Shown here piece by piece: positions 34,407 through 43,712 of a DNA stretch of 64,000 nucleotides. Numbering within the stretch: the first letter of the stretch is position 1; every line of letters starts with the position of its first letter. A program made the translations under genes and the position numbers. Origin of the DNA: Paraburkholderia tropica (GTDB lineage: Bacteria; Pseudomonadota; Gammaproteobacteria; Burkholderiales; Burkholderiaceae); the NCBI RefSeq assembly GCF_914484835.1, contig NZ_CAJZAR010000037.1, positions 186,001 through 250,000 of the forward strand. Direction: 5' to 3'. The notes beneath the pieces were generated by a model that worked only from the letters and a program-made list of their open reading frames with translations, searched no databases and was not told where the DNA came from.

Positions 34407-36076
34407 GAAAGCTCCTTATCTATCGCTGGATCGAGCGCGCGTACGCGCTCGGGCAAAGCCGGCGTCGCGGCGATGAGACTGCGCGTATAGGCCTCGCGCG
34501 GCGCCTCGAAAATCTGCCTGGCTGTGCCGGTCTCGACGACGCGGCCGTTGTGCATCACCGCGATCCGGTCGCTGATCTGGGCCGCGACACGCAGATCGTG
34601 CGTCACGAAAATCGTCGCCATGTCGCGCTCGCGCTGCACCGAGGCGAGCAGGTCCAGCACCTCGGCCTGCACGGCGACGTCGAGCCCCGAGACAATCTCG
34701 TCGGCCACGAGGACCTTCGGTTCGAGCGCGAGCGCGCGGGCGAGGCCAATGCGCTGGCGCTGTCCGCCTGAGAACTCATGCGGATAGCGATGCAAGGCGC
34801 CGGGCGGCAGCTTGACCTGCGCGAGCAGTTCCGCCGCGCGTTCGAGCGCCTGGACGCGCGGCATGCCATACGCGAGCAGACCCGTGGCAACGATCTGGCC
34901 GATCGTATGGCGTGAGTTGAGCGACGCATACGGGTCCTGAAACACCAGCTGAATGTGGCGGCGCCACGGCCGCAGCGCGCGCTCTGGCATCTGCGCGATG
35001 TCCTGCGCGCCGTCGAGCACGATGCGTCCCGCGTCCACGCGAACGAGCCGCGTGAGCGCGCGCGCAAGCGTCGATTTACCGGAACCCGATTCGCCGACGA
35101 TACCGAGCGTCTCGCCTGCCCGAACGGCGAGGCTCACGCTCGACAGCGCATCGACCGCGTGGCGTCCGCGGCGCGCCCGCCATAACCCGCCTCCGCGCGC
35201 CGCGTAGCGCTTGTGCAAGTCTTCGGCGAGCAGAGCGGGCATCCCGCCATCCGCCTGCGGACGCGATACGAAACGCCCGTGCGGAATCGCATCGAGCAAC
35301 GCCTGCGTGTACGGATGCGCGGGCGAGCGCAGCACATCGGCGGCCGGCCCGCTTTCGACGATCTCGCCGTCGCGCATCACGGCAACGCGGTCGGCGATTT
35401 GCGCGACCACGCCGAAGTCGTGCGTGATGAACAGCACGCCTGTGCGCGTGGCGCGCGTCGCCGTGCGCAGGCGTTCGAGGATGCGCGCCTGCGTCGTTAC
35501 GTCGAGCGCGGTGGTCGGCTCGTCGGCGATCAGCAGCCTGGGTTCGAGCGCCAGCGCCATCGCAATCAGCACGCGCTGACGCTGGCCGCCGGAAAGCGCA
35601 TCGGGAAACGCGTGACGCAGCCGCTCCGGTTCGGGCAAACCGACGTCGCGCAGCAATTCGATCACACGCGCCGCGCATGCCGCCGACTCGCGGCGCGACG
35701 ACAGCACGCCGTGCACGCGCAGCACCTCGTCGATCTGCGCGCCCACGGTCATCAGCGGATTGAGCGCGGAGAGCGGCTCCTGAAAGATCATCGAGATCTC
35801 GCGCCCGCGCAGCGTGCGCCAGTCGGCCTCGCGCTGGCTGCTCAGATCGCGTCCCTGCAATACGATCCGCCCGCCCGTGCGCAGCACGCCGCGCGGCAGC
35901 AGCCCCGCAATCGATGCGGCCAGCAGCGATTTGCCCGAGCCCGACGCGCCCACCACGCACAGCACCTCGCCCGCGCCGATCGTCAGCGACACATCGCGAA
36001 CGGCGTAAGTGCGCTCGGCGCCGGGCGGCAACGCAAGCGTCAATCTGTCGATATCGAGTAGCGGCGCGGTGCTCAT
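34403..36076 (-). CDS. peptide-type ABC transporter, two fused ATPase domains
   Basis: From ATG 36076 the product has 557 residues and two complete ABC ATPase domains, like GsiA/YejF. Walker A is GASGSGKS in the first and GESGSGKS in the second. The signatures are LSGGQRQRVL and FSGGQRQRIG, with Walker B LLIADEPTTALD and VLVADEIVSGLD (the second has Ile-Val in place of Pro-Thr). It drives the importer formed with the two permeases upstream; all junctions are ATGA overlaps. Substrate likely an organosulfur compound or small peptide, from the SfnB/LLM context. Confidence 0.92.
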   Translation of the reverse strand: MSTAPLLDIDRLTLALPPGAERTYAVRDVSLTIGAGEVLCVVGASGSGKSLLAASIAGLLPRGVLRTGGRIVLQGRDLSSQREADWRTLRGREISMIFQEPLSALNPLMTVGAQIDEVLRVHGVLSSRRESAACAARVIELLRDVGLPEPERLRHAFPDALSGGQRQRVLIAMALALEPRLLIADEPTTALDVTTQARILERLRTATRATRTGVLFITHDFGVVAQIADRVAVMRDGEIVESGPAADVLRSPAHPYTQALLDAIPHGRFVSRPQADGGMPALLAEDLHKRYAARGGGLWRARRGRHAVDALSSVSLAVRAGETLGIVGESGSGKSTLARALTRLVRVDAGRIVLDGAQDIAQMPERALRPWRRHIQLVFQDPYASLNSRHTIGQIVATGLLAYGMPRVQALERAAELLAQVKLPPGALHRYPHEFSGGQRQRIGLARALALEPKVLVADEIVSGLDVAVQAEVLDLLASVQRERDMATIFVTHDLRVAAQISDRIAVMHNGRVVETGTARQIFEAPREAYTRSLIAATPALPERVRALDPAIDKELS

Positions 36077-36942
36077 CGTCCCCGCTCCCCGCCTGCCGCC
36101 ATCGCCAGCCGCAAGCCTTCGCCGACGCGATTGATCGATAGGGCCGTCGCCACGATCGCCAGGCCCGGCCAGACGCTCAACCACCACGCTTCGCGCATCA
36201 CCGTGCGCGCCGCGCCGATCATGAAACCCCAGCTCATCTGCGAGGCGTCGCCGAGCCCGAGAAAGGACAAGGCCGATTCGGTCAGGATCGCCCCCGACAC
36301 CATCAACGCCGCGAGCACTGCGAGCGGACCCAATGCATGCGGCAGGATCTGCCGCCAGACGATCACAGCGGGACGCTCGCCCGTCACGCGCGCGGCCAGC
36401 ACGAATTCGCGGCGCGACAGCGTGATGAATTCGCCACGAACGAGCCGTGCGATCGCGGGCCACGACGCCGCCGCAATCGCCACCACGGTCGATTCGAGCG
36501 ACGCGCCGAGCACCGCCGCGATCGTCACCGCGAGCGCGAACTGCGGAATCGTCTGAAACAGCGCGATCACCGCGCTGAGCACGGCATCGATCCAGCCGCC
36601 GCACCAACCCGCCAATGCGCCGATCGTCGCCCCGACCGCAAAGGTCGCGACCGTCGCCGCCACGCCGACGAACAGCGAGACGCGCGCGCCCCACAGCAGG
36701 CCCACGACTTCGTCGCGCCCGAGCATGTCGGTGCCGAGCGGATGCGCGAATTGCCGGAACGGCGCGAGCAGCGGATCGGCGGCGATGGCCCAAGGCGACG
36801 GCAGCCAGAACGGCGCGGACAGCGCGATCAGCGCCACGATTGCGAGAAACGCACTGCCCGCCAGCGCGCCCGGCGCGCGCGCGAAATCGCGCATCCATCG
36901 CTTCGGCGGCGTCGCGGAGACCTCGGGGTACGTCGTGCTCAT
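36073..36942 (-). CDS. ABC transporter permease, DppC type
   Basis: A 289-residue inner-membrane permease starting at ATG 36942. The N-terminal OppC-like segment precedes HPLGTDMLGRDEVVGLLWGA. The cytoplasmic EAA loop reads EFVLAARVTGERPAVIVWRQ. About six membrane helices are present. It overlaps both neighbours by four bases (ATGA), the sign of a tightly coupled operon. Confidence 0.92.
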   Translation of the reverse strand: MSTTYPEVSATPPKRWMRDFARAPGALAGSAFLAIVALIALSAPFWLPSPWAIAADPLLAPFRQFAHPLGTDMLGRDEVVGLLWGARVSLFVGVAATVATFAVGATIGALAGWCGGWIDAVLSAVIALFQTIPQFALAVTIAAVLGASLESTVVAIAAASWPAIARLVRGEFITLSRREFVLAARVTGERPAVIVWRQILPHALGPLAVLAALMVSGAILTESALSFLGLGDASQMSWGFMIGAARTVMREAWWLSVWPGLAIVATALSINRVGEGLRLAMAAGGERGR

Positions 36943-37949
36943 GCGGCCTCCCGGGCTGCGCCATGGCCGATCCGTGGATCGACGATGCGATACAGCACGT
37001 CGGTCAGCAGATTGAAGAACACGACGAGCGCTGCAATCACCGCGAGCAATCCCAGCAGAACCGGATAGTCGCGCTGCACGAGCGAGTCGTACATCAACCC
37101 GCCGAGTCCCGGCCACGCGAAGACGATTTCGGTGACGAGCGCGCCGCCCGCCAATTCCCCGAGTTGCAGGCCGCCGAGCGTGACGACCGGCATCAGCGCG
37201 TTGCGCAGCACATGGCGGATCATGACGCGCGGCTCGGAGGCGCCCTTGGCGCGCGCCGTGCGCACGAAGTCCTGCGTGATCACGGCGAGCATCGACGCGC
37301 GCGTGAGCTGAAGATAGACGGCCGCATAAACGAGACCCAGCGTGCTCGCGGGCAACACGAGATGCTGCGCCACGTCGAGCGCGTGCCGCCAGCCCGTATA
37401 GCCCGCGCCCACGCTCTCCATGCCGAACGACGGCAGCCAGTCGAGCAGCACGGAAAACGCGATCAACGCGAGCAGCGACATCCATAAAACCGGCGTGGCA
37501 TAGACGATCACCGCGAGCGCGCCGAGCACACGTGACACCGCACGCGCGAGCACGCCTTCGTGCGCATCGCCCCACGCGGCCAGCGCGCCCGTGCTGACGC
37601 CCACGACAATCGACACGGCAAACGCCGCGAACATCAGCAGCAGCGTCGCGGGCAGGCGGTCGGCGATCAGTTCGAGCACCGGCATCTGATTGCGATACGA
37701 ATAGCCGAAGTCGCCGTGCAAAAGCTGGAGCAGGTACTGCGCGAACTGCGTGCCGAGCGGACGCGCCAGCCCCAGTTGCACGCGCAGGTGCTCGACGTAG
37801 GCGGCGTCGCCCGCGCCCGCGTCGCCCGCGAGCGCGAGCGCGGGGTCGCCGGGTGCGAGCCGGATCAGAAAGAAGTCGACGATCAGCACGCCGAAGACAA
37901 TCGCCAGTCCCCGCAGCGCCGTCGTTGCAAAGCGCAACACAGTCGTCAT
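36939..37949 (-). CDS. ABC transporter permease, DppB type
   Basis: A 336-residue permease. The DppB-like N-terminus (VDFFLIRLAPGDPA) and the EAA loop (DFVRTARAKGASEPRVMIRH) are clear, with six predicted membrane helices. It is four bases downstream of the binding-protein gene and overlaps the DppC-type gene. It pairs with the latter as the translocation pore. Confidence 0.92.
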   Translation of the reverse strand: MTTVLRFATTALRGLAIVFGVLIVDFFLIRLAPGDPALALAGDAGAGDAAYVEHLRVQLGLARPLGTQFAQYLLQLLHGDFGYSYRNQMPVLELIADRLPATLLLMFAAFAVSIVVGVSTGALAAWGDAHEGVLARAVSRVLGALAVIVYATPVLWMSLLALIAFSVLLDWLPSFGMESVGAGYTGWRHALDVAQHLVLPASTLGLVYAAVYLQLTRASMLAVITQDFVRTARAKGASEPRVMIRHVLRNALMPVVTLGGLQLGELAGGALVTEIVFAWPGLGGLMYDSLVQRDYPVLLGLLAVIAALVVFFNLLTDVLYRIVDPRIGHGAAREAA

Positions 37950-37953
37950 CGCG

Positions 37954-39648
37954 TCAACCTATCCACGTGTCTTCGAGGCTGTCGTTGATGCTGGTCGCGG
38001 TGCGCAACAGGTTGTGCACGTTGCGTCGGTAGAGCGTCGGATTGACCATCTCGAAGACGTTGGCGATCGCCGCATCGTTGGCGAGCGCGGTCTGGATCTG
38101 CGCGTAGAGCGCGCGGCGGCGGGCCGGATCGGTGGCTTGCGCGGCTTCGTCCCAGAGCGCGTCGACTTTCGGGTTGCGGTAGCCCTCGACGTTGCCGAAC
38201 GGCGAGCCCTTGGAAATGTTGTCCGAGCGGTACAGCGGCGCGACGCTGAATTCCGGGTCGCCATTCTGGAACAGGAAGTTGTAGCTCAGATCGAAGTCCC
38301 AGTTCGCCACGCGCGCGTACCAGCCGGCAGCGTCCGTGGTCTGCACGCGCACGTTGAATCCCACCTGGGCGAGCGCCTGCTGCGTGTATTCGGCCACGCG
38401 CTCCCACGCCCCGCCCTTCTCTCCGTTGATGAGCACGAGCGGCGTCTTGCCGACATCGACGCCCGACTGGCGAATCAGCGCACGCGCGCGCTCGGGATCG
38501 TGCGCAAAGCGCGGCACACCCGGATCGTAGTAAGGCGACGTCGACAAAAACGGCCCGTTCGCAACCTTGCCGTAGCCATAAAAAATCTTGTCGACGATGA
38601 ACTGGCGATCGAGCGCATGCAACACGGCCTGGCGCACGAGCACGTTGTCGAACGGCGCCTTGCGCTGGTTCAGTTCGAGAAACGCCATGCCCGAAAACAG
38701 TTCCCAACCGCGCGTCGTCAGCTCGACACCGGGCAGCTTCGCGAGCCGCGCGATATCCGAGTAATCGACATCGCCCGCGCGCAGCGCATGGACCTGACCG
38801 CGTTCGAACGCGATCGATCGCCCTGCCGCGTCGGGCACGATATTGAAGACGATGCCGTCGAGATACGGCAGACCGGGTTTCCAGTAATCGGGATTGCGCG
38901 CGAGGCGGATATACGCGCCGCGCTTCCACTCGCGAAACACGAACGGCCCCGTGCCGACTGGATGCTGATTCGCGGGATTGGTGCGCGCGTCCTTGCCAGC
39001 GTAAAGGTGCGCCGGAAGGATCGGCAGCAGGCCGCTGCCGAGCAGGTTCCAGAGACCGCCATACGGCTTCTTGAGTTTGATCGACACCTGCAGCGGCCCG
39101 CTGGCTTCGACGCTGTCGATATACGTGTCGTGAATGATCTGCAGACGCGGCAAGGCCTTGGGCGCGATCTCGCTGAGCGTGACGACCACGTCGCGCGCGC
39201 CGAACGGCTGGCCGTCGTGCCAGCGCACGTTCGGTTGAAGCTCGAACGTGTAATGCAGGCCATCGGGACTCGCCTGCCAGCTACGCGCCAGCACCGGCAC
39301 GAGGCGCTGTTGCGTGTCGTAAGCGAGCAAGCCCTGAAAAATCTTGCCGCCGACGTATTGCGACGCGACGTGCGGCGTCAGCGCGTTGATGAGCGACGGC
39401 GGCTCCGGCTGCGCGAATAGCGAGAGCGTGCCGCCGCGCACGGGCGACGAAACGCTAGTTGCACTCGCACCGCTGACCTTGCCGGCCTCCGCTGCGAAGG
39501 CGAACGGGATACCGCCCGCCAAACTCGCCGCGCCACCCGCGAGCGCGAGCAGATAGCGGCGGCGCGCGGCGTCGGCGATCGTTCGGTGGGCGTCGTCGTC
39601 CTCATTCGGCGTGGCGGGACGGAGAGTCTTCTGCATGCGCTCGCTCAT
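37954..39648 (-). CDS. ABC transporter substrate-binding protein, family 5, probable Tat substrate
   Basis: The 564-residue protein starts at ATG 39648, joined to the upstream stop as TGATG. A long N-region ending RRRYLLALAGGAASLAGG looks like a twin-arginine signal, with cleavage near FAFAAEAG. The mature part is an extracellular solute-binding protein family 5 (DppA/OppA-like; PHVASQYVGGKIFQGLL, DGLHYTFELQPNVRWHDGQP). I count four Met and no Cys in the whole protein, consistent with synthesis under sulfur limitation. The ligand cannot be inferred from sequence alone. Confidence 0.9.
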   Translation of the reverse strand: MSERMQKTLRPATPNEDDDAHRTIADAARRRYLLALAGGAASLAGGIPFAFAAEAGKVSGASATSVSSPVRGGTLSLFAQPEPPSLINALTPHVASQYVGGKIFQGLLAYDTQQRLVPVLARSWQASPDGLHYTFELQPNVRWHDGQPFGARDVVVTLSEIAPKALPRLQIIHDTYIDSVEASGPLQVSIKLKKPYGGLWNLLGSGLLPILPAHLYAGKDARTNPANQHPVGTGPFVFREWKRGAYIRLARNPDYWKPGLPYLDGIVFNIVPDAAGRSIAFERGQVHALRAGDVDYSDIARLAKLPGVELTTRGWELFSGMAFLELNQRKAPFDNVLVRQAVLHALDRQFIVDKIFYGYGKVANGPFLSTSPYYDPGVPRFAHDPERARALIRQSGVDVGKTPLVLINGEKGGAWERVAEYTQQALAQVGFNVRVQTTDAAGWYARVANWDFDLSYNFLFQNGDPEFSVAPLYRSDNISKGSPFGNVEGYRNPKVDALWDEAAQATDPARRRALYAQIQTALANDAAIANVFEMVNPTLYRRNVHNLLRTATSINDSLEDTWIG

Positions 39649-40916
39649 CAGAGATATCCGTGACGGGGCGGATTGACTTCGTTGAGCACGAAGTTGCCAA
39701 TCGCGTGATATTTCCAGCGCACCGGATCGTGCAGCGTGTGCGTGCGCGCGTTGCGCCAGTGCCGGTCGAGGTTGTATTCGGCGAGCACCGAGCGCGTGCC
39801 CGCCAGCTCGAAAAGCTTGTTGGTCGCGAGTATCGCCAGTTCCGTGCTCAAGACTTTCGCCACAGCGACATCGACGGACGCGCGGGCAACCTGCGCGTCG
39901 TCGACAGTTGCGGGCAAGGCGTCGAGTTGCGCCGCCACGCGATCGAGCACCGCCTCGGCGGCCACGAGGCGCACCTGCAGTTCCGCAACGTCGCGAATCA
40001 CATAGGGATCGTCGGAGGCGCGGGCAACACCGCTGTCGCCCCACGGACGGCTGCGCGTGCGCACGAAATCGACCGTGTCCGCCAGCGCGGCGCGCGCAAT
40101 GCCCACGTCGATGCTCGCATGCAGCAACTGCGAGACCGGCCCCGCGAGCGTGGGCGTCTCGAACGCCGCCTGGATCGACACCACGTTTTCCGGCTCGATT
40201 TCGACGTCGGTGAACGTCACCGTGCCGCTCGCCGTCGTGCGCTGGCCGAACCCGCTCCAGTCGTCCGTGATGACGATGCCGGGACGCTCGCGTTCGACGA
40301 GCACCTGCACGTAGCGGCCGTCGTCGTCGAGCGCCAGCACCGCGATCCAGTCCGCGTACAGCGCGCCGGTCGCATAGAACTTCTGCCCGTTCAGCACCAG
40401 ACGGTCGCCTTGGCGTGACAGGCGCGTCGAAATTTCGAGCGCCGTCTTCGTGCCGCGCTCCGAGGCCGCGTGACCGATGCGCGCGCCATCGAGCGCGAGC
40501 GCAAAGAACTTGCGGCGCTGCGCCTCATTGCCCGTGAGGCGAATCACGTCGAGCGCGTGGAAATGATTCTTCGGCAACTGGCCGATCGACGGGTCCGCCT
40601 GCGCGACGATGCGCACCACTTCCCCGAGCGTGGCGAGCGACACGCCCGCGCCGCCATAGGCTCGCGGCACGGTGATGCCCCACAGGCCGCTGCCGGAAAA
40701 GAGATCGAGTTCGGCAAACGGCAGACGGCGCTCGCGGTCGCGATGCGCGGCTTCGCGGCCGAGTTCGTCGGCGAGACGGCGGGCGCTTTCGAGCGCGTGC
40801 GCATCGTCTGCGATGCGGCTCGCACCTGGGCGCGCCAGCGACGGCGCGGCTTGCTGCGCTTGTTGCGGGCGGCTCGTTACGTCGTCCAGCGACGCCGGCG
40901 ATGAAGTGGCAGACAT
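39648..40916 (-). CDS. SfnB-family sulfur acquisition oxidoreductase (acyl-CoA dehydrogenase-like flavoprotein)
   Basis: From ATG 40916 (GAGGA ribosome site) the product has 422 residues. The acyl-CoA dehydrogenase-type fold shows IAQADPSIGQLPKNHF-like and GQKFYATGALYADWIAVLAL segments, and it ends in NPPRHGYL, typical of the SfnB/DszC group of flavin-dependent enzymes acting on organosulfur compounds. I count only the initiator Met and no Cys. It is the first gene of the leftward operon, behind a sigma-54-type promoter at 41009-41023. Confidence 0.88.
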   Translation of the reverse strand: MSATSSPASLDDVTSRPQQAQQAAPSLARPGASRIADDAHALESARRLADELGREAAHRDRERRLPFAELDLFSGSGLWGITVPRAYGGAGVSLATLGEVVRIVAQADPSIGQLPKNHFHALDVIRLTGNEAQRRKFFALALDGARIGHAASERGTKTALEISTRLSRQGDRLVLNGQKFYATGALYADWIAVLALDDDGRYVQVLVERERPGIVITDDWSGFGQRTTASGTVTFTDVEIEPENVVSIQAAFETPTLAGPVSQLLHASIDVGIARAALADTVDFVRTRSRPWGDSGVARASDDPYVIRDVAELQVRLVAAEAVLDRVAAQLDALPATVDDAQVARASVDVAVAKVLSTELAILATNKLFELAGTRSVLAEYNLDRHWRNARTHTLHDPVRWKYHAIGNFVLNEVNPPRHGYL

Positions 40917-41008
40917 GAAAAATCCTCGTCGAGAAAAAGCGTGTGCATACACACACAAAGCACGCGAAACGGATGAGCCGACGGCATCGGCCCGGGATCG
41001 TCCGCAAT

Positions 41009-41023
41009 GCAAGGGTCATGCCA
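41009..41023 (-). promoter_or_regulatory. sigma-54 promoter for SfnB/ABC operon
   Basis: On the minus strand TGGCATGACCCTTGC has the invariant GG and GC exactly 10 bases apart. It lies about 93 bases before the SfnB start. A matching element on the other strand faces the TonB receptor gene. Confidence 0.75.
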
Positions 41024-41237
41024 TTGCCGATTCACGGGCGTTTGCGCCGCTCGTCGCTGCTTGTGCACGCTGGATTTGCAGCGAGATGCGGCGAATCCAG
41101 CAGGCGAGCGCGGAGCCACTCGTGCTGCTGGGTTTTCAGCAAAGCGGCTTGAATCAGCCAGCAACGAAGCCGCATCCCTTCACGTTTGCCGCCCGCAAAA
41201 GTCCGCAAGCGCCCGTGGCGCAAGCACAAACGCGCAC

Positions 41238-41252
41238 TGGCATGGCTGTTGC
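41238..41252 (+). promoter_or_regulatory. sigma-54 promoter for TonB receptor/LLM operon
   Basis: TGGCATGGCTGTTGC carries GG-N10-GC, close to the TGGCAC-N5-TTGC consensus, about 87 bases before the receptor ATG. The rest of the 423-base gap (40917-41339) contains no gene; the stretch between the two promoters (41024-41237) is where activator sites would be expected. Confidence 0.75.
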
Positions 41253-41339
41253 AAAGCGTCGCGCCATCCCCGGCGAACGATCGGGGCACGGGGACAGCAC
41301 GCCCACACATCACACGCAGACACAAGACAGGGATATCGA

Positions 41340-43700
41340 ATGAAAGACACGTTGCTCAGGGCGTCGATAGGCGCGTCGGCCCTGATGGCCGGTTTGCCGG
41401 CCGCGCTTCACGCGCAGGAAGCGGCCACGGCCGCACCGGCGAGCGCTGCCGTCGCGACATCGAAGACAGCACCAACGACAGCACCGAAGGCCGCATCGAA
41501 GAACACCGCGAAGCCTGGCGAGAAAGAAGCCTCGGCTGCCGCGCCGGACGCCGCGTCCGGCACGCGGCTCTCGGAAGTGGTCGTGACGGCCGAACGCCGC
41601 ACGCAATCGGCGCAGCGTGTCGGCGCGTCGATCTCGGTGCTGCGCGGAAGCGCCCTCAAGGAACTGAACGTCAACACCGTCAACGACCTTCAGCACGCCA
41701 CGCCGAGCCTCGAAGTCGAGCCCGCTTTCGGCGGCGGCCAGCCGCAATTCCGCATTCGCGGCGTGGGCTTCAACGACTACACCTCGAACAACGCCTCGAC
41801 AGTCGGCATCAATGTGGACGATGTCGCCTACGCGCTGCCTATCCAGACACAAGGGCAGTTGTTCGACCTCGCCCGCGTCGAAGTGCTGCGCGGCCCGCAA
41901 GGCACGCTCTATGGCCGCAACACGACCGGCGGCACGATCAACTTCATCACCAACAAGCCGACGAAGGATTTCGAAGCGGGCGTGACCGCCGAATACGGTT
42001 CGCACAACCTGCTGACCACGGAAGGTTACGTGTCGGGCCCGCTGAGCGACACCGTGCGCGGCCGGATCGCCTTCACAACGCAGGACTTCGGCGCGTGGCA
42101 AACGAACCGCGACACCGGTCAGTCGCTCGGCAATCACAACAGCGCGGCCGCGCGCGGACAACTCGACTGGGACGTCTCGCCTGATTTCAAGGTGCATCTC
42201 GGCGTGCACGGCGGCTTCGACAAATCGGACGACCAGGGCCTGTATCTGTTCACGCCGTACACCTCGACGCTCACCGGCGTCACGATCCCCGCCGACACCG
42301 ACATCACCAAGACCGGCTGGGGTGTCAGCCCCGCGTTCGCGCACGTCACGGGCCTGTCGACCGATTCGAAGCCCGGCAAGAACAACGTGAATGCCGGTTT
42401 CGATCTGAGTGCAACGTGGAATCTCGGTCCGGTCGATCTCAAGAGCATCACCGCGTTCGACTATCTGCATCGCCGCGAATACATGGATTGGGATGCCACC
42501 TCGTATCACGATTCCGACGAGTATTTCGACGACACGATCAACGAGTTCACGCAGGAGCTTCGGCTTTCGTCGCATGCCGACACGCGGCTGCGCTGGGTCG
42601 CGGGCCTGTTCTATTCGCACGACGATCTGGACGAAAAGTTCTACTCCGACTTCACGGACCGCCTCGGCTTCATTGCACTCACGCGTTACAAGCAATCGGT
42701 CGATACGCTCGGCGCGTATGGTCAGGCAACCTACGACATCACGCCCCGGCTGCGCGGCATCTTCGGCATTCGTCAGGAGCACGAGCATCGCGATCTGACC
42801 GACTTCGCCTCGGGCGAACTCACGCCCTCGTTCGTGCCGTTCTCGGGCTTCACGAGCGGCGACGGCAATCAGTCGCTCACGTCGAACGGCACCTCGGGCA
42901 AGGTGGGACTCGAATTCGATCTCGCACCGGCCACACTGCTCTATGCGAGCATCAGCCGCGGCTACAAGTCGGGCGGCTTCACCGCGCACAACACGGCGAA
43001 TTCGAATGCGCTCGTGCCGTTCGAGCCGGAAACGCTGACCGCCTACGAGGCCGGTTTCAAGAGCGACCTCACGCGTTCGCTGCGCTGGAACTTCTCGGCA
43101 TTCCATTACGACTATCGCGATCAGCAGGTGCTCTCGGCGACCTACGATCCGACTTCGCAATCGCTGATCGGCACCTTCGTGAATGCGCCCAAATCGCGCA
43201 TCGACGGCTTCGAAACGGAGCTCGACTGGCATCCGGTCAACGGGCTCGTGATCTCGCAATACGTCGGCTACAAGTACGGCAAGTACACCGCGCCGTTCGT
43301 CACCTACAACACGGTCGCCTCGGCCGCCGCGGGCACCAACGTCTTCAGCGACTACAACGGCACGTCGCTGAGCTTTCCGCGTCTGAGCTACGGCGGCCAG
43401 GTCGCCTATAGCTGGTTCGCGGGCGGCTACAAGTTCCGCGCGGAAACCAACTACAGCTATCGCGATGCCTATTCGCAGCTGCTGTTGCTCGGGCCGAATT
43501 ACACGGTCGACGGCTACTGGCTGTTCAACGCGAGCGTGACGGTCTCGACGCCCGATCGCCACTGGGACGTGTCGCTGTGGGCGCGCAATCTGTTCAACCG
43601 CCAATACGACCTGACGAAAAACTACTTCCTGCCCGGCACCAATGTCGCTGCGGCGGGCGAGCCGCGCACCGTCGGGCTGCGCGTGACGTACACCTACTGA
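41340..43700 (+). CDS. TonB-dependent outer-membrane receptor
   Basis: The start is ATG 41340 after AGGGATATCGA; 786 residues. A signal peptide ends near LPAALHAQEA, and an Ala/Thr-rich linker precedes the TonB box-like SEVVVTAERR. The plug domain contains RVEVLRGPQGTLYGRNTTGG, and the protein ends in an aromatic strand (RVTYTY). I count three Met and no Cys in the whole protein. With the ABC importer and monooxygenases it probably takes a sulfur-containing substrate across the outer membrane rather than an iron chelate. Confidence 0.92.
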   Translation: MKDTLLRASIGASALMAGLPAALHAQEAATAAPASAAVATSKTAPTTAPKAASKNTAKPGEKEASAAAPDAASGTRLSEVVVTAERRTQSAQRVGASISVLRGSALKELNVNTVNDLQHATPSLEVEPAFGGGQPQFRIRGVGFNDYTSNNASTVGINVDDVAYALPIQTQGQLFDLARVEVLRGPQGTLYGRNTTGGTINFITNKPTKDFEAGVTAEYGSHNLLTTEGYVSGPLSDTVRGRIAFTTQDFGAWQTNRDTGQSLGNHNSAAARGQLDWDVSPDFKVHLGVHGGFDKSDDQGLYLFTPYTSTLTGVTIPADTDITKTGWGVSPAFAHVTGLSTDSKPGKNNVNAGFDLSATWNLGPVDLKSITAFDYLHRREYMDWDATSYHDSDEYFDDTINEFTQELRLSSHADTRLRWVAGLFYSHDDLDEKFYSDFTDRLGFIALTRYKQSVDTLGAYGQATYDITPRLRGIFGIRQEHEHRDLTDFASGELTPSFVPFSGFTSGDGNQSLTSNGTSGKVGLEFDLAPATLLYASISRGYKSGGFTAHNTANSNALVPFEPETLTAYEAGFKSDLTRSLRWNFSAFHYDYRDQQVLSATYDPTSQSLIGTFVNAPKSRIDGFETELDWHPVNGLVISQYVGYKYGKYTAPFVTYNTVASAAAGTNVFSDYNGTSLSFPRLSYGGQVAYSWFAGGYKFRAETNYSYRDAYSQLLLLGPNYTVDGYWLFNASVTVSTPDRHWDVSLWARNLFNRQYDLTKNYFLPGTNVAAAGEPRTVGLRVTYTY

Positions 43701-43712
43701 GGAGGATCGCGC

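Noticed and set aside
34403..36964. An 853-codon version of the ABC ATPase
   Set aside because: The first 296 residues are an out-of-frame reading of the DppC-type permease. ATG 36076 with the ATGA overlap is the natural start.
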